A program made the translations under genes and the position numbers. Shown here in pieces: positions 61,517 to 64,000 of a stretch of 64,000 bases of DNA. Location of the stretch: NCBI RefSeq assembly GCF_031199965.1, contig NZ_CP133605.1, positions 1,582,501 through 1,646,500 on the forward strand, in the 5' to 3' direction. Source of the stretch: Paenibacillus sp. D2_2. GTDB lineage: Bacteria > Bacillota > Bacilli > Paenibacillales > Paenibacillaceae. Numbering within the stretch: position 1 is the stretch's first letter; every line of letters starts with the position of its first letter. Below the pieces are notes generated by a model that was not told the origin of the DNA, did not search any database, and was given only the letters and a program-made list of their open reading frames with translations.

Positions 61517-62577
61517 TTGAAGAAGATTACGATGCAGCAGATTGCCGATCATTTGGGCGTGTCTAAATTTGTTGTCTCCAAGGCATTGTCCGGCAAATCC
61601 GGTGTAAACGAGGCTACGAAGAACCGGGTCATTGAAGCGGCGTCGCAGCTCGGTTATTTTGCCCAGAAGAATGCTTATATTAAAAATCAGGTAGGCTCTG
61701 AGTTTTTTTCTGAGGCAAGTGGTAAGCAATCTGTCATCGTGCTGATGCCTAACATTCGTTTTCAGACTAGGGAGTCCCTCTATTGGGGAGGATTCTGGAA
61801 GGAATCCATGCGGAGCTTGAACGACGCGGGCTGGGAGCGGTAATTATATCAGAGTCCCGTGTGGACAACATCATTCACGTTCTGAACCCGGGAGGAATTC
61901 TCGGGATGGTCGGCGTTGGACAAATTGATTCATCGCTTCTGCTCGAAGTACACCGTCTCGGCATTCCTACCGTATTGGTTGATCATGAAGACGCGCTGAT
62001 TCCAACCGATACGGTATTTGCTAACAATGTGGACAGCCTCTCTAGGCTCTGCAACCATCTGATAGGTTTGGGCCATAAGAAGCTCTGCTTCCTTGGCGAT
62101 CTATCCTTCTCGCGCAGCTTCCGTGACCGCTGGCTAGGCTTTCGGGACGCACTGGAACGAAGCGGTCTAGAGGTACAGCTAGCGAATGATCCAATGCTCT
62201 GGCTCCAAGGGGTAGAGACCGGCGAATATGCCGATGAATTGACTGCCATACTAGAGACCAGGCAGAAAGAGAACACTCTGCCGACGGCACTTGTCTGTGC
62301 CAATGATTCGATTGCGCTGAGAGTGATCTCCATTCTACAGGGAATTGGCGTATCCGTTCCCGAACAAGTCTCGGTTACCGGCTTTGATAATATTGATGAT
62401 GCTGCCAAAAATCCGATTTCGATAACCACGGTAAATGTCCCAAAAGAGGCAATCGGTCGCCGTGCAGTGAAAAAGCTGATGGAACGGATCGAGCAACCGG
62501 AGATGACCATCGAGAAAATACTGATGTCGACGGAGCTAGTTCTCCGTGAATCAACCGGAGGTCCTGTCAGCAATTAA
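61517..62577 (+). CDS. LacI-family transcriptional regulator, frameshifted as read
   Basis: The N-terminal LacI helix-turn-helix reads KKITMQQIADHLGVSKFVVSKALSGKSGVNEATKNRVIEAASQLGY. The frame breaks around 61785-61792: one missing base changes YWGGILEGIHAELERRGLGAVIIS. The rest (sugar-binding domain with CANDSIALRVISILQGIGVSVPEQVSVTGFDN) continues in the next frame. Repaired length is 353 residues. The start is TTG 61517, about 10 bases after GCGGGGG. It converges with the MFS gene and overlaps its end by 4 bp. The sugar it senses is not known. Confidence 0.85.
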
Positions 62578-63773
62578 TGGGGAGATGAAGGCTGCTCTTG
62601 CTTAGCGAACCGCTGTGACCAATAGCCGAGCCCCATTGTGCCGATTAGCAGGATTCCGGTGATCCAAAATACGGAATGGATGCTCCAGACACCACTGATT
62701 ACACCACCGACGAGCGGCCCGAGCATCCCACCTATCTGGTTAGCCGTCTGATTCAAGCTGAAGGCGCGTCCACGGAAGTCCGGTTTTGTCGTACGGACGA
62801 CCAGGCCGTTTAGCGCAGGAAATACAGCGCAGAAGAAGCAGCCATATAGGAATCGAATCGAAGAGAACCAGTAGATATTATGGAACGGAAGCTGCATAAG
62901 TGTGCCTATTCCACCAGCAAACAAGCCAATCAGCAATATTTTGTGAAAACCAACTTTATCGGCGTATTTACCCCAGCGTGGTGCGAAGAGAATGCTGGCA
63001 ATACCGACTAGAGAAAATACGATTCCTGATACGAGTGAGGCATCCTTGGCGTTATGACCCAGATCTATGATATATAAGGACAGTACCGGCTCGATCGTCA
63101 TGACTGAGAATTGCGTGAGCATTGTCAGAATGAGAATGATGATCAGAGGACGGTTATTTGCCGCTAGCTTAAAAGTATGTACAATTGATCCGGAGTCTTT
63201 GCTCGGAACGAACGAATCTTCTCTGACCATGAAAATAATCAGGATCGTAGCAAGGAAGCAGAGGACACCGGCACTGCCAAAGGCGATACGGTTATCGAAA
63301 ATCTTGGATAGAATGCCGCCAAGCATCGGTCCCATAATATTGCCTGTTGCGGTCGCCGTAGACATCATGGAGAGGGCGTAGCCAACTTTTTTCTCAGGCG
63401 TATTCGTTCCTACCAAGGCAATCGACCCGGGGATAAATCCCGACAGAAGGCCTTGCAGGATTCGCAGGCCAAGCAATTGGTACTCATTCGTTACGAAGGC
63501 GGTAAGCAAATAGATCACGCACAGGACGAAGCCGGCACGGATAATCATCGGTTTGCGGCCATATTTGTCGCCTACGGCTCCCCAGAATGGGGATGAGATG
63601 GCTCCGGCCAGAAAAGCACTGCTGAACAGCATGCCTGACCACAGCTCAATATGTTTGCTAACTCCTAGATCGATCAGGAAGAGCGGCAAGAATGGAATGA
63701 CCATGGAGAAGCTGGATGATACAATAAAAGAACCGACCCATAATACCCATAAATTTTTCTTCCAAGTTTCCAC
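62574..63773 (-). CDS. MFS transporter, multidrug-type
   Basis: This intact 399-residue 12-helix MFS protein has the GDKYGRKP motif A (about 67-74) in the loop after helix 2 and RILQGLLSGFIPG in helix 4. It resembles multidrug efflux pumps of the NorA/YfmO class. AGGAGTGAT precedes the ATG. It is convergent with the LacI gene, so the two need not be functionally connected. A sugar transporter is less likely. Confidence 0.88.
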   Translation of the reverse strand: METWKKNLWVLWVGSFIVSSSFSMVIPFLPLFLIDLGVSKHIELWSGMLFSSAFLAGAISSPFWGAVGDKYGRKPMIIRAGFVLCVIYLLTAFVTNEYQLLGLRILQGLLSGFIPGSIALVGTNTPEKKVGYALSMMSTATATGNIMGPMLGGILSKIFDNRIAFGSAGVLCFLATILIIFMVREDSFVPSKDSGSIVHTFKLAANNRPLIIILILTMLTQFSVMTIEPVLSLYIIDLGHNAKDASLVSGIVFSLVGIASILFAPRWGKYADKVGFHKILLIGLFAGGIGTLMQLPFHNIYWFSSIRFLYGCFFCAVFPALNGLVVRTTKPDFRGRAFSLNQTANQIGGMLGPLVGGVISGVWSIHSVFWITGILLIGTMGLGYWSQRFAKQEQPSSPH

Positions 63774-64000
63774 GGTTCATCACTCCTGTTGAAGATTGCT
63801 CAATAGAGTGACCAATGATGATATTGTTTCCATTGAGAATCTGTATGAATTTGTCAGTCTGATTCTATGATACTGCAATTGGAAGGATTAATCATTAGGA
63901 TCGAACGATTTCTTTCCTGAACTTATACATAATAACTGTATGGCAGAAGGCGTGAAGGAGCGAAGGAGCGAAGGAGCGAGGGCATTGACACAACATAAAA
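63774..64000. other. Intergenic end of window with short tandem repeat
   Basis: No gene is supported. GAAGGAGC occurs three times in tandem (63954-63977), followed by GAG. The next Bacillus gene in this order would be lepA, which may lie just beyond the window; I cannot tell. Confidence 0.4.

Overview
This is a chromosomal window from a spore-forming, naturally competent, plant-polymer-degrading Firmicute, most likely a Paenibacillus. The evidence is the comER-comEA-comEB-comEC / holA / rpsT / gpr / spoIIP order of Bacillales, a leucine T-box in front of leuS, GGAGG-type ribosome binding sites, sigma-A and forespore (sigma F/G) promoters, and short dispersed intergenic repeats of a kind I associate with Paenibacillus. 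I see no phage, IS element, CRISPR array, rRNA or tRNA.

Layout. 1-5.1 kb: a DUF2239 gene and an alpha/beta hydrolase behind a promoter flanked by ACCCGGGT palindromes, an RNase J paralogue, and 2-keto-3-deoxygluconate kinase. 5.4-12.6 kb, minus strand: a Pot-type ABC importer whose operon also holds a nucleoside hydrolase and adenine deaminase (predicted purine nucleoside salvage), preceded by a DUF2294 gene. 12.9-18.9 kb: an LplB/LplC-type sugar ABC importer with its lipoprotein and a membrane-bound AraC regulator. 19.0-23.5 kb: a complete NAD salvage operon (NrtR-like Nudix regulator, nicotinamidase, PncB, NadD-like, NadE). 23.5-27.0 kb: a large secreted GH18 chitinase with five FnIII and two CBM5/12 modules and an unusual 5' leader. 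27-39 kb: carbohydrate catabolism (esterase, KduD, DeoR, KduI, GH51 arabinofuranosidase with a nearby ArsR-type regulator, KDPG aldolase, two Gfo/Idh/MocA oxidoreductases, a ThuA-like protein, an M20 amidohydrolase). 39-42.4 kb: an AraC regulator and an AT-rich pair of unknown membrane/zinc-ribbon proteins. 42.4-46.1 kb: an MFS pump with a divergent TetR, then a candidate RRNPP-type quorum-sensing pair (HTH-TPR regulator plus an overlapping 33-codon exported peptide). 46.3-61.4 kb: the conserved leuS-comER-comEABC-[ECF sigma/anti-sigma]-holA-rpsT-gpr-spoIIP-DUF3679 block. 61.5-63.8 kb: a LacI regulator convergent with an MFS transporter.

How the genes connect. KduI, KduD, KdgK and Eda are four steps of the hexuronate/pectin route from 5-keto-4-deoxyuronate to pyruvate plus glyceraldehyde-3-phosphate. 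AbfA and the chitinase feed sugar from hemicellulose and chitin. The abfA and ArsR-type regulator promoters share an AT-rich operator, so they probably form a small regulon.

The main caution is that twelve genes, including comEC, spoIIP, comER and an RNase J, are broken by sixteen single-base losses. Every one is a -1 change, about half lie in homopolymers, and every repaired length becomes a multiple of three. This looks more like homopolymer under-calling in the assembly than real decay. I therefore list these genes as whole loci and state where the frame breaks.

The most novel candidate is the peptide-regulator pair at 44607-46067.
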